A stretch of DNA of 64,000 nucleotides, from NCBI GenBank assembly GCA_014843695.1, contig CM026404.1, positions 83,011,787-83,075,786 of the forward strand, written 5' to 3'. Source of the stretch: Archivesica marissinica. Its lineage: Eukaryota > Mollusca > Bivalvia > Venerida > Vesicomyidae. Both the position numbers and the translations under genes were made by a program. Shown here one piece after another: positions 1 through 64,000 of the stretch; position 1 is the first letter of the stretch, and each line of letters starts with the position of its first letter. Below the pieces are notes generated by a model that was not told the origin of the DNA, made no database searches, and saw only the letters and a list, made by a program, of their open reading frames with translations.

Positions 1-529
1 TATCGATGTATCTAGGTCATTCTATAATGTTATTATTATCTATATGACCATAGGCTAGCTCTAAGCCAGATACTAGTATGTGTATATTTAAAGTATTATC
101 TTGTCGGTCAAACATGGGAAGATATTATATCGGTTTGGAGAAGCCCTACTGGCATAGGCTAGGTATTATTAATTCATTTGTGAAGAGTTCATATCAGTGG
201 TAGGGCTTTGAAACCAGTCAACATTGTGCCGTCCCTAGTTAGTGGTTAGTGGATTTTTATTTCAAACAATTAGCCATTCTAAGAAGTTACTTTATAACTA
301 GATTCTATTTCACGAGAGCCTCCAATTAAAAATCGCTAAAAATCTAGGTTCGTATCTATATTATAAACGTTATTGTCGCTTGACATCACTCGCCATTTTA
401 TCCAAGAAACGTGGTACGGCACGCTTGATTAATACTGATATAATTTGCACACGTAAAGTTAATCGAGTGTGCGCTTAGGTGTGTTATACTATTAGAGTGT
501 ATATGTATACTAAAATAAATATATAAACT
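1..529. other. Upstream flank, no gene seen
   Basis: AT-rich single-copy-looking sequence at the window edge. I see no convincing exon, RNA gene or repeat in it. It ends at the 3' tail of the SINE that follows on the minus strand. Confidence 0.5.
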
Positions 530-776
530 TTATTTATATTACACCGATTGCGAAACAAGCTGTAGTAACTTTATATTAATCACTCTCGTTGGCGCAGATG
601 ACAGCGTATGTGTGGTCATTCGTGTGGGACGAAACCGGAGTACCCGGAGAAAACGCACATGTCCGAGTTTATGACCACCGTCCGTGTCATCTGAAATACT
701 TCCCAGTCCGAGGATCGAACCCGGGTTGCATTGGTGAGAGGCGAGTGTGCTAATCACTGCACTAATCGGACTGCCG
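530..776 (-). mobile_element. tRNA-derived SINE, family B, near full length
   Basis: Read on the minus strand it begins with a tRNA-like head (A box near TTAGTGCAGTGATTAG, B box GGTTCGATCC) and has the core CTCCGGGTACTCCGGTTTC. Its 3' tail runs GAGAGTGATTAATATAA then a CGATTGCGAAACAAG-like stretch. The anticodon loop CTCTCAC equals that of tRNA-Glu(CTC), but the stem is degenerate. The core resembles what I associate with MetaSINE-type elements; that assignment is from memory. Other copies lie at about 25228-25460 and 35695-35945. Confidence 0.8.
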
Positions 777-821
777 AATAAACGTTTAAATGATGGCATT
801 CCGTCTTTGCACTTTACATAT

Positions 822-1031
<210 letters not shown>

Positions 1032-1260
1032 AACTCCAATTGCGCATCTATAGGAAGCCTCATGTGACCTTTCTAATAAGCAATGGCCTAGACAAAGGGG
1101 TTGAATGTTTCAAGGTCAAATAACGGTCATGTGAAATGAAGCCATTGTTCTATTGTGAACTATCAGGTGGGTTTGCATCTCCCAGAATGCTATTATCGAG
1201 TTTCATTTGTTTATTAGTTGCTATACTTACAACTAATAATCATTACCCAAATACTATTAC

Positions 1261-2950
1261 CAGATGTAGAAAGTTGATATTACCGGACTGTGAACGTTGA
1301 TATTACCGGAGAGTGAACGTTGATATTACCGGACAGTGAACATTGATATTACCTGACAGTGAACGTTGATATTACCTGACAGTGAACGTTGATATTACCG
1401 GACAGTGAACGTTGATATTACCGGGCAGTGAACATTGATAGTACCGGACTGTGAACGTTGATAGTACCGTGCAGTGAACGTTGATAGTACCGGACAGTGA
1501 ACGTTGATAGTACCGGGCAGTGAACGTTGATAGTATCGGACAGTGAACGTTGATATTACCGGACGATGAAAGTTGATATTACCGGACGATGAAAGTTGAT
1601 ATTACCGGACGATGAACGTTGATATTACCGGACGATGAAAGTTGATATTACCAGACTGTGAACGTTGATATTACCGGACGATGAACGTTGATATTACCGG
1701 ACGATGAACATTGATATTACCGGACGATGAACGTTGATATTACCGGACTGTGAACGTTGATATTACCGTACAGTGAACGTTGATATTACCGGACAGTGAA
1801 CGTTGATAGTACCGGACTGTGAACGTTGATATTACCGTACAATGAACGTTGATATTACCGTACAGTGAACGTTGATATTACCGGGCAGTGAACGTTGATA
1901 GTACCGGATAGTGAACGTTGATATTACCGGACAGTGAAAGTTAATAGTACCGGATAGTGAACGTTGATAGTACCGGGCAGTGAACGTTGATAGTACCGGA
2001 CGATGAACGTTGATATTACCGGACAGTGAACGTTGATATTACCGGACGATGGACGTTGATATTACCGGACGATGAACGTTGATATTACCGGGCAGTGAAC
2101 ATTGATATTACCGGACGATGAACGTTGATATTACCGGGCAGTGAACATTGATATTACCGGACGATGAACGTTGATATTACCGGACGATGGACGTTGATAT
2201 TACCGGACAGTGAACGTTGATATTACCGGGCAGTGAACGTTGATAGTACCGGACAGTGACGTTATATACCGGCAGAACATTGATATTACCGGACGATGAA
2301 CGTTGATATTACCGGGCAGTGAACATTGATATTACCGGACGATGAACGTTGATATTACCGGACGATGAACGTTGATATTACCGGACGATGAAAGTTGATA
2401 TTACCGGACGATGAACGTTGATATTACCGGACGATGAACGTTGATATTACCGGACAGTGAACGTTGATATTACCGGACAGTGAACGTTGATATTACCGGA
2501 CAGTGAACGTTGATATTACCGGACAGTGAACGTTGATATTACCGGACGATGAACGTTGATATTACCGGACGATGAACGTTGATATTACCGGACGATGAAC
2601 GTTGATATTACCGGACGATGGACGTTATATACCGGACTGTGAACGTTGATATTACAGGACAGTGAACGTTGATATTACCGGACAGTGAACGTTGATATTA
2701 CCGGACAGTGAACGTTGATATTACCGGACAGTGAACGTTAATATTACCGAACGGTGAACGTTGATATTACCGGACTGTGAACATTGTTATTACCGGACAG
2801 TGAACGTTGATATTACCAAATGCTGAACGTTGATATTACCGGACTGTGAACATTGATATTAACGGACAGTGAACGTTGATATTACCAAATGGTGAACGTT
2901 GATATTACCGGACAGTGAACGTTGATATCACCGAACAGTGAACCGAATTT
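1261..2950. repeat. 23-bp minisatellite upstream of gene 1
   Basis: Roughly 73 copies of a 23-bp unit close to GAACGTTGATATTACCGGAC plus AGT or GAT. Two subtypes alternate in blocks, and a degenerate tail continues to about 3050. It ends about 280-370 bp before the gene 1 start codon candidates, so it occupies the presumed promoter-proximal region. Confidence 0.95.
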
Positions 2951-3120
2951 TTTATTACCGAACGGTGAACGTTGTATTACCGAATGGTGAACATTGTATT
3001 ACCGAACGGTGAACGTTATAATACCGAACGGTGAACGTTGTATTACCGAATAGCGCAACAGTATTGGAATTACTAAGACTCGCAGCACGATTCTGGAACC
3101 GTATTCCCAAAATGCGCAGA

Positions 3121-3216
3121 ACATATGTCTGTATGGCACTTTATTGGCATTGCCCTTTGATACGCAGTACATATGTCTGTATGGCACTTTATTGGCATTG
3201 CCCTTTGATACGCAGT
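3121..3216. repeat. Two tandem 48-bp copies
   Basis: Two nearly identical 48-bp units (ACATATGTCTGTATGGCAC...GATACGCAGT) lie just upstream of exon 1, at 3121-3168 and 3169-3216. Confidence 0.85.
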
Positions 3217-3326
3217 ACCTATTTCACATTAGAATGTGTACATAAGTATGTCCTACTCTAATTTATGATTGTCTCGATTTTAAAATGGGGACAGTCTATA
3301 TTTACAGAGAAGTCGTACATGTTTGC

Positions 3327-37842
<34,516 letters not shown>

Positions 37843-37876
37843 CTGTGATAGTTTATAGTGGTTTATAGAGTTACTA

Positions 37877-37882
37877 AATAAA
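37877..37882 (+). promoter_or_regulatory. Polyadenylation signal of gene 1
   Basis: AATAAA 35 bp after the stop codon. A 53-bp tandem array starts about 25 bp further on, close to the expected cleavage site. Confidence 0.7.
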
Positions 37883-37907
37883 AGAGACAATAGTGTTTCA
37901 ACTTTGT

Positions 37908-38200
37908 GTTTGTGTATTAGATCTAGTGGAGTCTCCGTGTTGACACGTGTATGTCATGCAGTTTGTGTATTAGATCTAGTGGAGTATCCGTGTTGACACG
38001 TGTATGTCATGCAGTTTGTGTATTAGATCTAGTGGAGTATCCGTGTTGACACGTGTATGTCATGCAGTTTGTGTATTAGATCTAGTGGAGTATCCATGTT
38101 GACACGTGTATGTCATGCAGTTTGTGTATTAGATCTAGTGGAGTCTCCGTGTTGACACGTGTATGTTATGCAGTTTGTGTATTCGATCTAGTGGAGTCTC
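37908..38200. repeat. 53-bp minisatellite after gene 1
   Basis: About 5.5 copies of TTTGTGTATTAGATCTAGTG plus GAGTATCCGTGTTGACACGT plus GTATGTCATGCAG. Confidence 0.93.
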
Positions 38201-38405
38201 CGTGTTCCATCAGGAATGAGGTCTCGAGAGATATGTTCCATCAGGAATGAGGTCTCGAGAGATATGTTCCACCAGGAATGAGGTCTCCAGATATGTTCCA
38301 CCAGGAATGAGGTCTCGAGAGATATGTTCCACCAGGAATGGGGTCTCGAGAGATATGTTCCATCAGGAATGGGGTGTTTCGTAATTGAGCTACATAGTTT
38401 GTATA
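38201..38405 (+). mobile_element. SINE family C copy with internal 31-bp expansion
   Basis: Six copies of a unit with CCACCAGGAATGAGGTCTCG and AGAGATATGTT, then the family tail TTTCGTAATTGAGCTACATA and GTTTGTATAAACC. The repeated unit is the SINE's own CCACCAGGAATGAG...CGAGAG segment. Confidence 0.78.
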
Positions 38406-38454
38406 AACCTTTTGGACGTTACACATTTGTGTGCTCGCCAAACAAAAACGTTGT

Positions 38455-38690
38455 TTGGGCCTCTGTGGCGGAGTGGTTTCGATTGTTGCATTTTCTCCTA
38501 ATCAGTGTATGTTCAAATCGCACGGGATGTCGAATTATTTCATGTTAGGGTGGCTGTACAGCTGGTATGCAGAAGGCCGGTGGGTATACCTGGGTTCCCG
38601 TCTGTGTCATGAATAATGGTGGGAGGGGCACCCGGGGTGTCTTTCTCTACCAATACTACTAGAGAGCATAGCAGTTACTGTATGTATGTA
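38455..38690 (+). mobile_element. tRNA-like SINE or repeat, family uncertain
   Basis: CTCTGTGGCGGAGTGGTTTC and GTTCAAATCGCAC have the spacing and sequence of class II tRNA (Ser/Leu-like) A and B boxes. A body with GGCACCCGGGGTGTCTTTCT follows. Only one copy is seen here, so family status is inferred. Confidence 0.5.
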
Positions 38691-38699
38691 TGTTCCATT

Positions 38700-38868
38700 A
38701 ATGTCAAACCCCTTGCGGGGACCTAGACATGTTTTCCTGGGCAGGCTTAGCCGACCTAAGTGGTTAACCAGTACTAAGCAATGTGTGTCAGGTGCCTTGC
38801 TTGTATCGAACCCGGGACCGCTCGATTCCAAATCCGACGCTCTACCACTGGACCACGGACGTTGCTAA
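38700..38868 (-). mobile_element. SINE family D, inverted copy
   Basis: Reverse complement shows GTCCGTGGTCCAGTGGTAGA, GGTTCGATAC, CAAGGCACCTGACACACATT and CCCGCAAGGGGTTTGACATT, matching 22873-23066. Confidence 0.82.
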
Positions 38869-39088
38869 TGCATCTCGTGCTATTATTGACTATTGTGCAG
38901 AAATGTGTGCGACGTGTGACTTCAAACAGAATAGTGTACGGTAATCGTATAGTTCTTTCGTTTCAGTAATAGTTAAACAACACTTCAACATAGCTATGTC
39001 TTGACATCAAGCTATTCAATTAGCTTTGTACTCGGAGGCGCCATGTGCATACGCAGTCGTACAGTGTATGTTGTTATCCACCCTAACA

Positions 39089-39123
<35 letters not shown>
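39089..39123. repeat. (GAT)n microsatellite
   Basis: Eleven uninterrupted GAT/TGA units between the convergent genes. Confidence 0.95.
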
Positions 39124-39125
<2 letters not shown>

Positions 39126-39234
39126 GAGCTTAATTACCCTCGCCCCCAATCGAACCATGTGAGCGAGCGTACTAATATGTTTAGCTAACACTGATATATT
39201 ATAAACTAAGGTGATTAAGTTGTGTGCGATTTGC

Positions 39235-39605
39235 ATGATGTATGAATATGTTTGATGTATAATATTATTTTCATGCTCAGCCCGGCCATAGATTAGGCTG
39301 CCAGCACCAACATGTATAGGGTTAGTACAGGAGTCACTCTATGCTGTCCCACATCTCATATTCGTTGATGTATGAATATGTTTGATGTATACTATTATCG
39401 GCATGCTCAGCCCGGCCATAGATTAGGCTACAAGTACCAACATGTATAGGGTCAGTACAGGAGTCACTCTGTACTAACACGCATCTATATTCAATAATGT
39501 GTGAATTAGATGGGTAATGTTATTTCATAACTCAACCCGACCATAACTTAGGCTACAAACATCAAAATACATAGGGTCTGTTTAGGTGTCACTGTAAACT
39601 GTCCT
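39235..39605. repeat. Three decaying tandem copies of about 123 bp
   Basis: TGATGTATGAATATGTTTGA, GCTCAGCCCGGCCATAGATT and GTACAGGAGTCACTCT recur three times with declining identity, suggesting an old tandem duplication. Confidence 0.8.
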
Positions 39606-40606
39606 CGTATCTCTTGCAATATGTCCTCCCCCTAACACTTGGAGAGTCGCTGTTTTATAGAGAAGCTGGCTTGTACGTGTATTCCATGAAATGGCAGGCT
39701 ACAAATGTTTCAGTTAGCATGTTTGGTATAACTGTCACTCAATTTATCAATTCGGATATATTGTGTTGGTGCAAACACCTGATTATATGTGAATAAACAA
39801 GTTAACCTTCCAAAACTCAAATTTTAACATTAAACATTGGAGTACATTTCTCATGTAATTGCACACATGTGTAGGAAAACCTTTAAGTATTTAACGCTGC
39901 TAAATGTACTTGATTCTCTGCTAAATGTACTCACTTCGCTGCTAAATGTACTCGCTTCTCTGCTAACATAAACAGTCAGTACAGTTCACATGTATAATTG
40001 TCTTTTATAATAATCCTGAATATATAACATACAAATAACGATGGAGGTAATTAATTAACATAATCAACACAGCCCCATTATGTTACAATCTATAACCAGT
40101 CAATAACCTCTTGAGTGTTTCGCGGATGTAAGCACAGTAGACTGGGAGAAGCTCATTATTGCGAGCGTAATAACAATGCAAATATTCTCATTTTAATAAT
40201 ATTTCATTGCATTTTTATTACATTACAATTATACATACAATAAAATACATGAAAAGCAATTTGAAAATTATCTTCGTTAGATTAGTTTACCATTGCAGTA
40301 AACGAAAAGGGCTAAATGTGTTGGGCTACAAGTTATGACGTCATTATTTGCAGCCTTCCCCCATCACATCACAACTAAATATGGGATGGACAATATATGC
40401 TATGCATGATCTGATTTGTTGTTTTTGTTTGTTTGTTTGTTTGTTTGTTTGTTTATTACCAATTCATTTTATTTCATATATATATTGAGGACGATACCGT
40501 TGCACTAAAAAAGATCACTAAGATATAGTGAAACACACTTTTATTTTGACTAAGTGATTGTATCGCATTATACCTGGTCGATACCAACTACCTGGATCAC
40601 CTATTT
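39606..40606. other. Intergenic spacer between the two GH9 genes
   Basis: No exon recognised. Contains a (GTTT)n tract at about 40417-40456 and short repeats of GCTAAATGTACTCGCTTCTC near 39895-39965. Confidence 0.5.
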
Positions 40607-40616
40607 CGTGTTTATT

Positions 40617-40885
40617 GTGTGTTTTACGTTTATTTATCGTCGCTACCGGTTGCCCATATGAGCGACGCCTCCTGAAGATATTAGTCATTTTAGATTTTGG
40701 AGGATAGTGCAATGATACAGACAGAGACCCATTCCAGAATCTCCTCTGGTTCCTTTACGTGCACGGCGTAAAGCACCGACGCGAGACCTCGGTTTTACGT
40801 CCCATCTGAAAGACTGTTAATTTTATTATGTCAGACGGGGGATCGAACCTGCGATCCCTGGATTACCAGTCCAGTGTGTTACCGT
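40617..40885 (-). mobile_element. SINE family A, near full length with target duplication
   Basis: Minus-strand copy including tRNA-like head and B box. Flanked by CGTGTTTATT at 40607-40616 and 40886-40895, a 10-bp target duplication. Confidence 0.92.
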
Positions 40886-41032
40886 CGTGTTTATTTTATT
40901 GGCTTTCTGTTTATATACATACTATACCCCAACGATAACGTGATTCCCGCGAAAAAGATAGCACGGGCTAATATTATTATAACGGGTAAAAAGAAGTTTA
41001 TTATCATTTATGTATGCATTACTTGGCACACA

Positions 41033-41331
41033 TAATTATTTATTACACCCTACGTATTGATTTGGCTTATTCCAAACCTATTTATAGTAATGCTTGTAAA
41101 TAACACGTTATCGTTACACCCTACGTATTGATTTGGCTTATTCCAAACCTATTTATAGTAATGCTTGTAAATAACACGTTATCGTTACACCCTACGTATT
41201 GATTTGGCTTATTCCAAACCTATTTATAGTAATGCTTGTAAATAACACATTATCGTTACACCCTACGTATTGATTTGGCTTATTCCAAACCTATTTATAG
41301 TAATGCTTGTAAATAACACGTTATCGTTGGG
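41033..41331. repeat. Four tandem 71-bp copies
   Basis: TTACACCCTACGTATTGATT, TGGCTTATTCCAAACCTATT and TATAGTAATGCTTGTAAATA, near-identical in all four, just 3' of gene 2. Confidence 0.93.
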
Positions 41332-41398
41332 CCACTGTATTTCGCGTTGGACCAGTAATTCCATAACATAATGAGGTAAATAATTCACTTTAACATCA

Positions 41399-41412
41399 TT
41401 TATTTATTTATT
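41399..41412 (-). promoter_or_regulatory. Overlapping polyadenylation signals of gene 2
   Basis: Three overlapping AATAAA motifs on the minus strand, about 48-60 bp after the proposed gene 2 stop codon at 41460. Confidence 0.55.
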
Positions 41413-41459
41413 ATTCGTACTGTCTAGTACCCACTAGCATATGGTACAACTGTTCAGCG

Positions 41460-58756
<17,297 letters not shown>

Positions 58757-58780
<24 letters not shown>

Positions 58781-60985
58781 CTAAATATATACCAGTCAAT
58801 ATCTCCATCACCTACCTAAATATATACCAGTCAATATCTGCATCAAATACGTAAATATATACCAGTCAATATCTCCATCACCTACCTAATTATATACCAG
58901 TCAATATATCCATCACCTACCTAAATATATACCAGTCAATATCTCCATCACCTACCTAAATATATACCAGTCAATATCTCCATCACCTACCTAAATATAT
59001 ACCAGTCAATATATCCATCACCTACCTAAATATATACCAGTCAATATCTCCATCACCTACCTAAATATATACCAGTCAATATCTGCATCAAATACGTGAA
59101 TATATACCAGTCAATATCTGCATCAAATACGTAAATATATACCAGTCAATATCTGCATCAAATACGTAAATATATACCAGTCAATATCTCCATCACCTAC
59201 CTAAATATATACCAGTCAATATCTGCATCAAATACGTGAATATATACCAGTCAATATCTGCATCAAATACGTAAATATATACCAGTCAATATCTGCATCA
59301 AATACGTAAATATATACCAGTCAATATCTCCATCACCTACCTAAATATATACCAGTCAATATCTGCATCAAATACGTGAATATATACCAGTCAATATCTG
59401 CATCAAATACGTAAATATATACCAGTCAATATCTGCATCAAATACGTAAATATATACCAGTCAATATCTCCATCACCTACCTAAATATATACCAGTCAAT
59501 ATCTGCATCAAATACGTGAATATATACCAGTCAATATCTGCATCAAATACGTAAATATATACCAGTCAATATCTGCATCAAATACGTAAATATATACCAG
59601 TCAATATCTGCATCAAATACGTGAATATATACCAGTCAATATCTCCAGCAATACGTGAATATATACCAGTCAATATCTGCATCAAATACGTAAATATATA
59701 CCAGTCAATATCTGCATCAAATACGTAAATATATACCAGTCAATATCTCCAGCAATACGTGAATATATACCAGTCAATATCTGCATCACCTACCTAAATA
59801 TATACCAGTCAATATCTGCATCACCTACCTAATTATATACCAGTCAATATCTGCATCACCTACCTAAATATATACCAGTCAATATCTCCATCAAATACGT
59901 AAATATATACCAGTCAATATCTCCATCAAATACGTAAATATATACCAGTCAATATCTCCATCAAATACGTAAATATATATCAGTCAATATCTCCATCACC
60001 TACCTAAATATATACCAGTCAATATCTGCATCAAATACGTAAATATATACCAGTCAATATCTCCATCAAATACGTAAATATATACCAGTCAATATCTCCA
60101 TCAAATACGTAAATATATACCAGTCAATATCTGCATCACCTACCTAAATATATACCAGTCAATATCTCCATCAAATACGTAAATATATATCAGTCAATAT
60201 CTCCATCACCTACCTAAATATATACCAGTCAATATCTCCAACAAATACGTGAATATATACCAGTCAATATATCCATCAAATACGTGAATATATACCAGTC
60301 AATATCTGCATCAAATACGTGAATATATACCAGTCAATATCTGCATCAAATATGTAAATATATACCAGTCAATATCTGCAGCAAATACGTAAATAAATAC
60401 CAGTCAATATCTCCACCAAAACGTAAATATATACCAGTCAATATCTCCATCAAATACGTAAATATATACCAGTCAATATCTGCAGCAAATACGTAAATAT
60501 ATACCAGTCAATATATCCATCACCTACCTAAATATATACCAGTCAATATCTGCATCAAATACGTGAATATATACCAGTCAATATCTCCAACAAATACGTG
60601 AATATATACCAGTCAATATCTGCATCAAATATGTAAATATATACCAGTCAATATCTCCATCAAATACGTAAATATATACCAATCAATATCTCCATCAAAT
60701 ACGTAAATATATATCAGTCAATATCTCCACCAAAACGTAAATATATACCATTCAATATCCGAAGCAAATACGTGAATATATACCAGTCAATATCTTCCTC
60801 AAATACGTAAATATATACCAGTCAATATCTGCAGCAAATACGTAAATATATACCAGTCAATATCTCCAGCAAATACGTAAATATATACCAGTCAATATCT
60901 GCATCAAATACGTAAATATATACCAGTCAATATCCGAAGCAAATACGTGAATATATACCCGTCAATATCTGCATCAAATACATAT
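58757..60985 (-). repeat. 35-bp array made of the splice acceptor plus exon start
   Basis: On the minus strand the unit is TATATATTTAG|GTAGGTGATGGAGATATTGACTGG, where the bar is the real exon boundary in the last unit. About 63 copies. One subtype keeps TTTAG|GTAGGTGATG; the other reads TTTACGTATTTGATG and lacks the AG. Confidence 0.92.
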
Positions 60986-61169
60986 ATTTATACAAAGGCA
61001 GTATACATAACAGTACACACATTTATAACGTATTCGTAGCATAAAGGCAAGGCAACGTACATATATATGATTTTAGCAATGCGAGATTACACACGTGGAC
61101 ACAAACGCTCAAGGTCACGTATGGAATACCAACACTCCATTAAAATATGTATCAGATTTTTATTTATTA
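60986..61169. other. Spacer between arrays
   Basis: About 180 bp of unique-looking sequence, no exon seen. Confidence 0.5.
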
Positions 61170-64000
61170 CAGAACATTTCTTACATAGTAAGCAGAACGC
61201 ATTACTGAGGGTAGTACATATTATACCGTTTCTGACATAGTAAGGAGAACACATTACTGACTGTAGTACATATTATACCATTTCTGACATAGTAAGGAGA
61301 ACACATTACTGATGGTAGTACATATTATACTGTTTCTGACATAGTAAGGAGAACACATTACTGAGGGTAGTACATATTATACCGTTTCTGACATAGTAAG
61401 GAGAACACATTACTGAGGGTAGTACATATTATACCGTTTCTGACATAGTAAGGAGAACACATTACTGACGTAGTACATATTATACCGTTTCTGACATAGT
61501 AAGGAGAACACATTACTGACGTAGTACATATTATACCGTTTCTGACATAGTAAGGAGAACACATTACTGACGGTAGTACATATTATACTGTTTCTGACAT
61601 AGTAAGGAGAACACATTACTGAGGGTAGTACATATTATACCGTTTCTGACATAGTAAGGAGAACACATTACTGATGGTAGTACATATTATACCGTTTCTG
61701 ACATAGTAAGGAGAACGCATTACTGACTGTAGTACATATTATACTGTTTCTGGCATAGTAAGGAGAACACATTACTGAGGGTAGTGCATATTATACTGTT
61801 TCTGACATAGTAAGGAGAACACATTACTGAGGGTAGTACATATTATACCGTTTCTGACATAGTAAGGAGAACACATTACTGACGGTAGTACATATTAAAG
61901 CGTTTCTGACATAGTAAGGAGAACACATTACTGAGGGTAGTACATATTATACCGTTTCTGACATAGTTAGGAGAACGTATTACTGAGGGTAGTGCATATT
62001 ATACCGTTTCTGACATAGTAAGGAGAACACATTACTGAGGGTAGTACATATTATACCGTTTCTGACATAGTAAGCAGAACACATTACTGACGGTAGTACA
62101 TATTACACCGTTTCTGACATAGTAAGGAGAACACATTACTGAGGGTAGTACATATTATACCGTTTCTGACATAGTAAGGAGAACACATTACTGAGGGTAG
62201 TACATATTATACCGTTTCTGACATAGTAAGGAGAACACATTACTGACTGTAGTACATATTATACTGTTTCTGACATAGTAAGCAGAATACATTACTGAGG
62301 GTAGTACATACTACACCATTTCTGACAGAGTAAGGAGAACACATTACTGATGGTAGTAGATATTATACTGTTTCTGACATAGTAAGGAGAACACATTACT
62401 GAGGGTAGTACATATTATACTGTTTCTGACATAGTAAGGAGAACACATTACTGATGGTAGTACATATTATACTGTTTCTGACATAGTAAGGAGAACACAT
62501 TACTGATGGTAGTACATATTATACTGTTTCTGACATAGTAAGGAGAACACATTACTGAGGGTAGTACATATTATACCGTTTCTGACATAGTAAGGAGAAC
62601 ACATTACTGACGGTAGTACATATTATACTGTTTCTGACATAGTAAGAAGAACACATTACTGAGGGTAGTACATATTATACCGTTTCTGACATAGTAAGGA
62701 GAACACATTACTGATGGTAGTACATATTATACCCTTTCTGACATAGTAAGGAGAACGCATTACTGACTGTAGTACATATTATACTGTTTCTGACATAGTA
62801 AGGAGAACACATTACTGAGGGTAGTACATATTATACTGTTTCTGACATAGTAAGGAGAACACATTACTGAGGGTAGTACATATTATACCGTTTCTGACAT
62901 AGTAAGGAGAACACATTACTGACGTAGTACATATTATACCGTTTCTGACATAGTTAGGAGAACACATTACTGACGTAGTACATATTATACCGTTTCTGAC
63001 ATAGTTAGGAGAACACATTACTGACGTAGTACATATTATACCGTTTCTGACATAGTTAGGAGAACACATTACTGAGGGTAGTACATATTATACCGTTTCT
63101 GACATAGTAAGGAGAACGCATTACTGAGGGTAGTACATATTATACCGTTTCTGACATAGTAAGGAGAACACATTACTGACGTAGTACATATTATACCGTT
63201 TCTGACATAGTAAGGAGAACACATTACTGACGTAGTACATATTATACCGTTTCTGACATAGTAAGGAGAACACATTACTGACGTAGTACATATTATACTG
63301 TTTCTGACATAGTAAGGAGAACGCATTACTGACGGTAGTACATATTATACCGTTTCTGACATAGTTAGGAGAACGCATTACTGAGGGTAGTACATATTAT
63401 ACCGTTTCTGACATAGTAAGGAGAACACATTACTGAGGGTAGTACATATTATACCGTTTCTGACATAGTAAGGAGAACACATTACTGATGGTAGTACATA
63501 TTATACTGTTTCTGACATAGTAAGGAGAACACATTACTGAGGGTAGTACATATTATGCCGTTTCTGACATAGTAAGGAGAACACATTACTGAGGGTAGTA
63601 CATATTACACCGTTTCTGACATAGTAAGGAGAACACATTACTGACGTAGTACATATTATACCGTTTCTGACATAGTAAGGAGAACACATTACTGACGTAG
63701 TACATATTATACCGTTTCTGACATAGTAAGGAGAACACATTACTGACGGTAGTACATATTATACCGTTTCTGACATAGTAAGGAGAACACATTACTGACG
63801 GTAGTACATATTATACTGTTTCTGACATAGTAAGGAGAACACATTACTGAGGGTAGTACATATTATACTGTTTCTGACATAGTAAGGAGAACGCATTACT
63901 GAGGGTAGTACATATTATACCGTTTCTGACATAGTAAGGAGAACACATTACTGACGTAGTACATATTATACTGTTTCTGACATAGTAAGGAGAACACATT
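61170..64000. repeat. 52-bp minisatellite running off the window
   Basis: About 54 copies of TAGTAAGGAGAACACATTAC plus TGAGGGTAGTACATATTATA plus CCGTTTCTGACA, with a 51-bp TGACG subtype. Probably in the same gene 2 intron as the preceding array. Small repeated minus-strand frames (VRNGIICTTSVMCSPYY) are artefacts. Confidence 0.96.

Noticed and set aside
1261..2950. CRISPR-like regular repeats (also the other arrays)
   Set aside because: Units are directly tandem with no unique spacers, and the window is plainly eukaryotic.
39614..39796. Small frame between the GH9 genes as a gene
   Set aside because: 60 residues with no recognisable motif, splice context or conservation evidence.

Overview
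The window is eukaryotic and looks like a lophotrochozoan, most likely a mollusc. It carries spliced glycoside hydrolase family 9 (GH9) endoglucanase genes with metazoan exon/intron structure. One has an N-terminal CBM2, a linker and a GH9 domain, the layout I know from abalone endoglucanase. Several tRNA-derived SINE families are also present. There are no prokaryotic features.

Genes. Two GH9 paralogues lie tail to tail. Gene 1 (+, about 3.3-37.8 kb) is complete in 12 coding exons. Joining them by splice site and phase gives one uninterrupted 596-residue frame: signal peptide, CBM2, Gly/Ser/Thr linker, GH9. The catalytic Asp pair (DAGD), the PHHR histidine and the NEVA glutamate are all present. 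Gene 2 (-, about 58.8-41.5 kb) shows the six 3'-most coding exons of a related GH9 gene; its 5' part lies beyond 64000. Exon phases match between the two, except that gene 1 exons 7 and 8 are one exon in gene 2. The stop codons are about 3.6 kb apart, and each gene has an AATAAA signal just after its stop.

Introns and spacers. By my rough sum about 40 % of the window is tandem repeats (13-87 bp units plus microsatellites up to about 1.07 kb), nearly all in introns. In the homologous intron of the two genes (between LYVQ and VGxGD) the arrays are built from an exon-intron junction. In gene 1 the 23-bp unit copies the end of exon 5 plus its donor about 100 times. In gene 2 the 35-bp unit copies the acceptor plus the start of the next exon about 60 times. 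Other arrays grew inside dispersed elements (a GCAGTGTT-type MITE, a SINE, a SINE CA tail).

Mobile elements. Intron 3 of gene 1 holds a 5.6-kb DNA transposon with 25-bp inverted ends, a 4-bp GCCT target duplication, a frameshifted multi-exon DDE/D-type transposase gene and subterminal GTCACTACC motifs. It resembles the Sola superfamily and is nested inside another inverted-repeat element. There are TTAA-flanked MITEs, other inverted-repeat MITEs and at least four tRNA-derived SINE families, several with perfect 10-12 bp target duplications. In the long gene 2 intron, 49.4-53.2 kb is a palindromic cluster with three copies of a small cysteine-rich gene whose product resembles the P2X7 C-terminal 'ballast' (P2RX7_C) domain. 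One copy is intact, one frameshifted and one truncated and inverted.

Limits: all gene models come from reading splice sites and family motifs by eye. No alignment, database search or transcript evidence was available. Repeat copy numbers are estimates.
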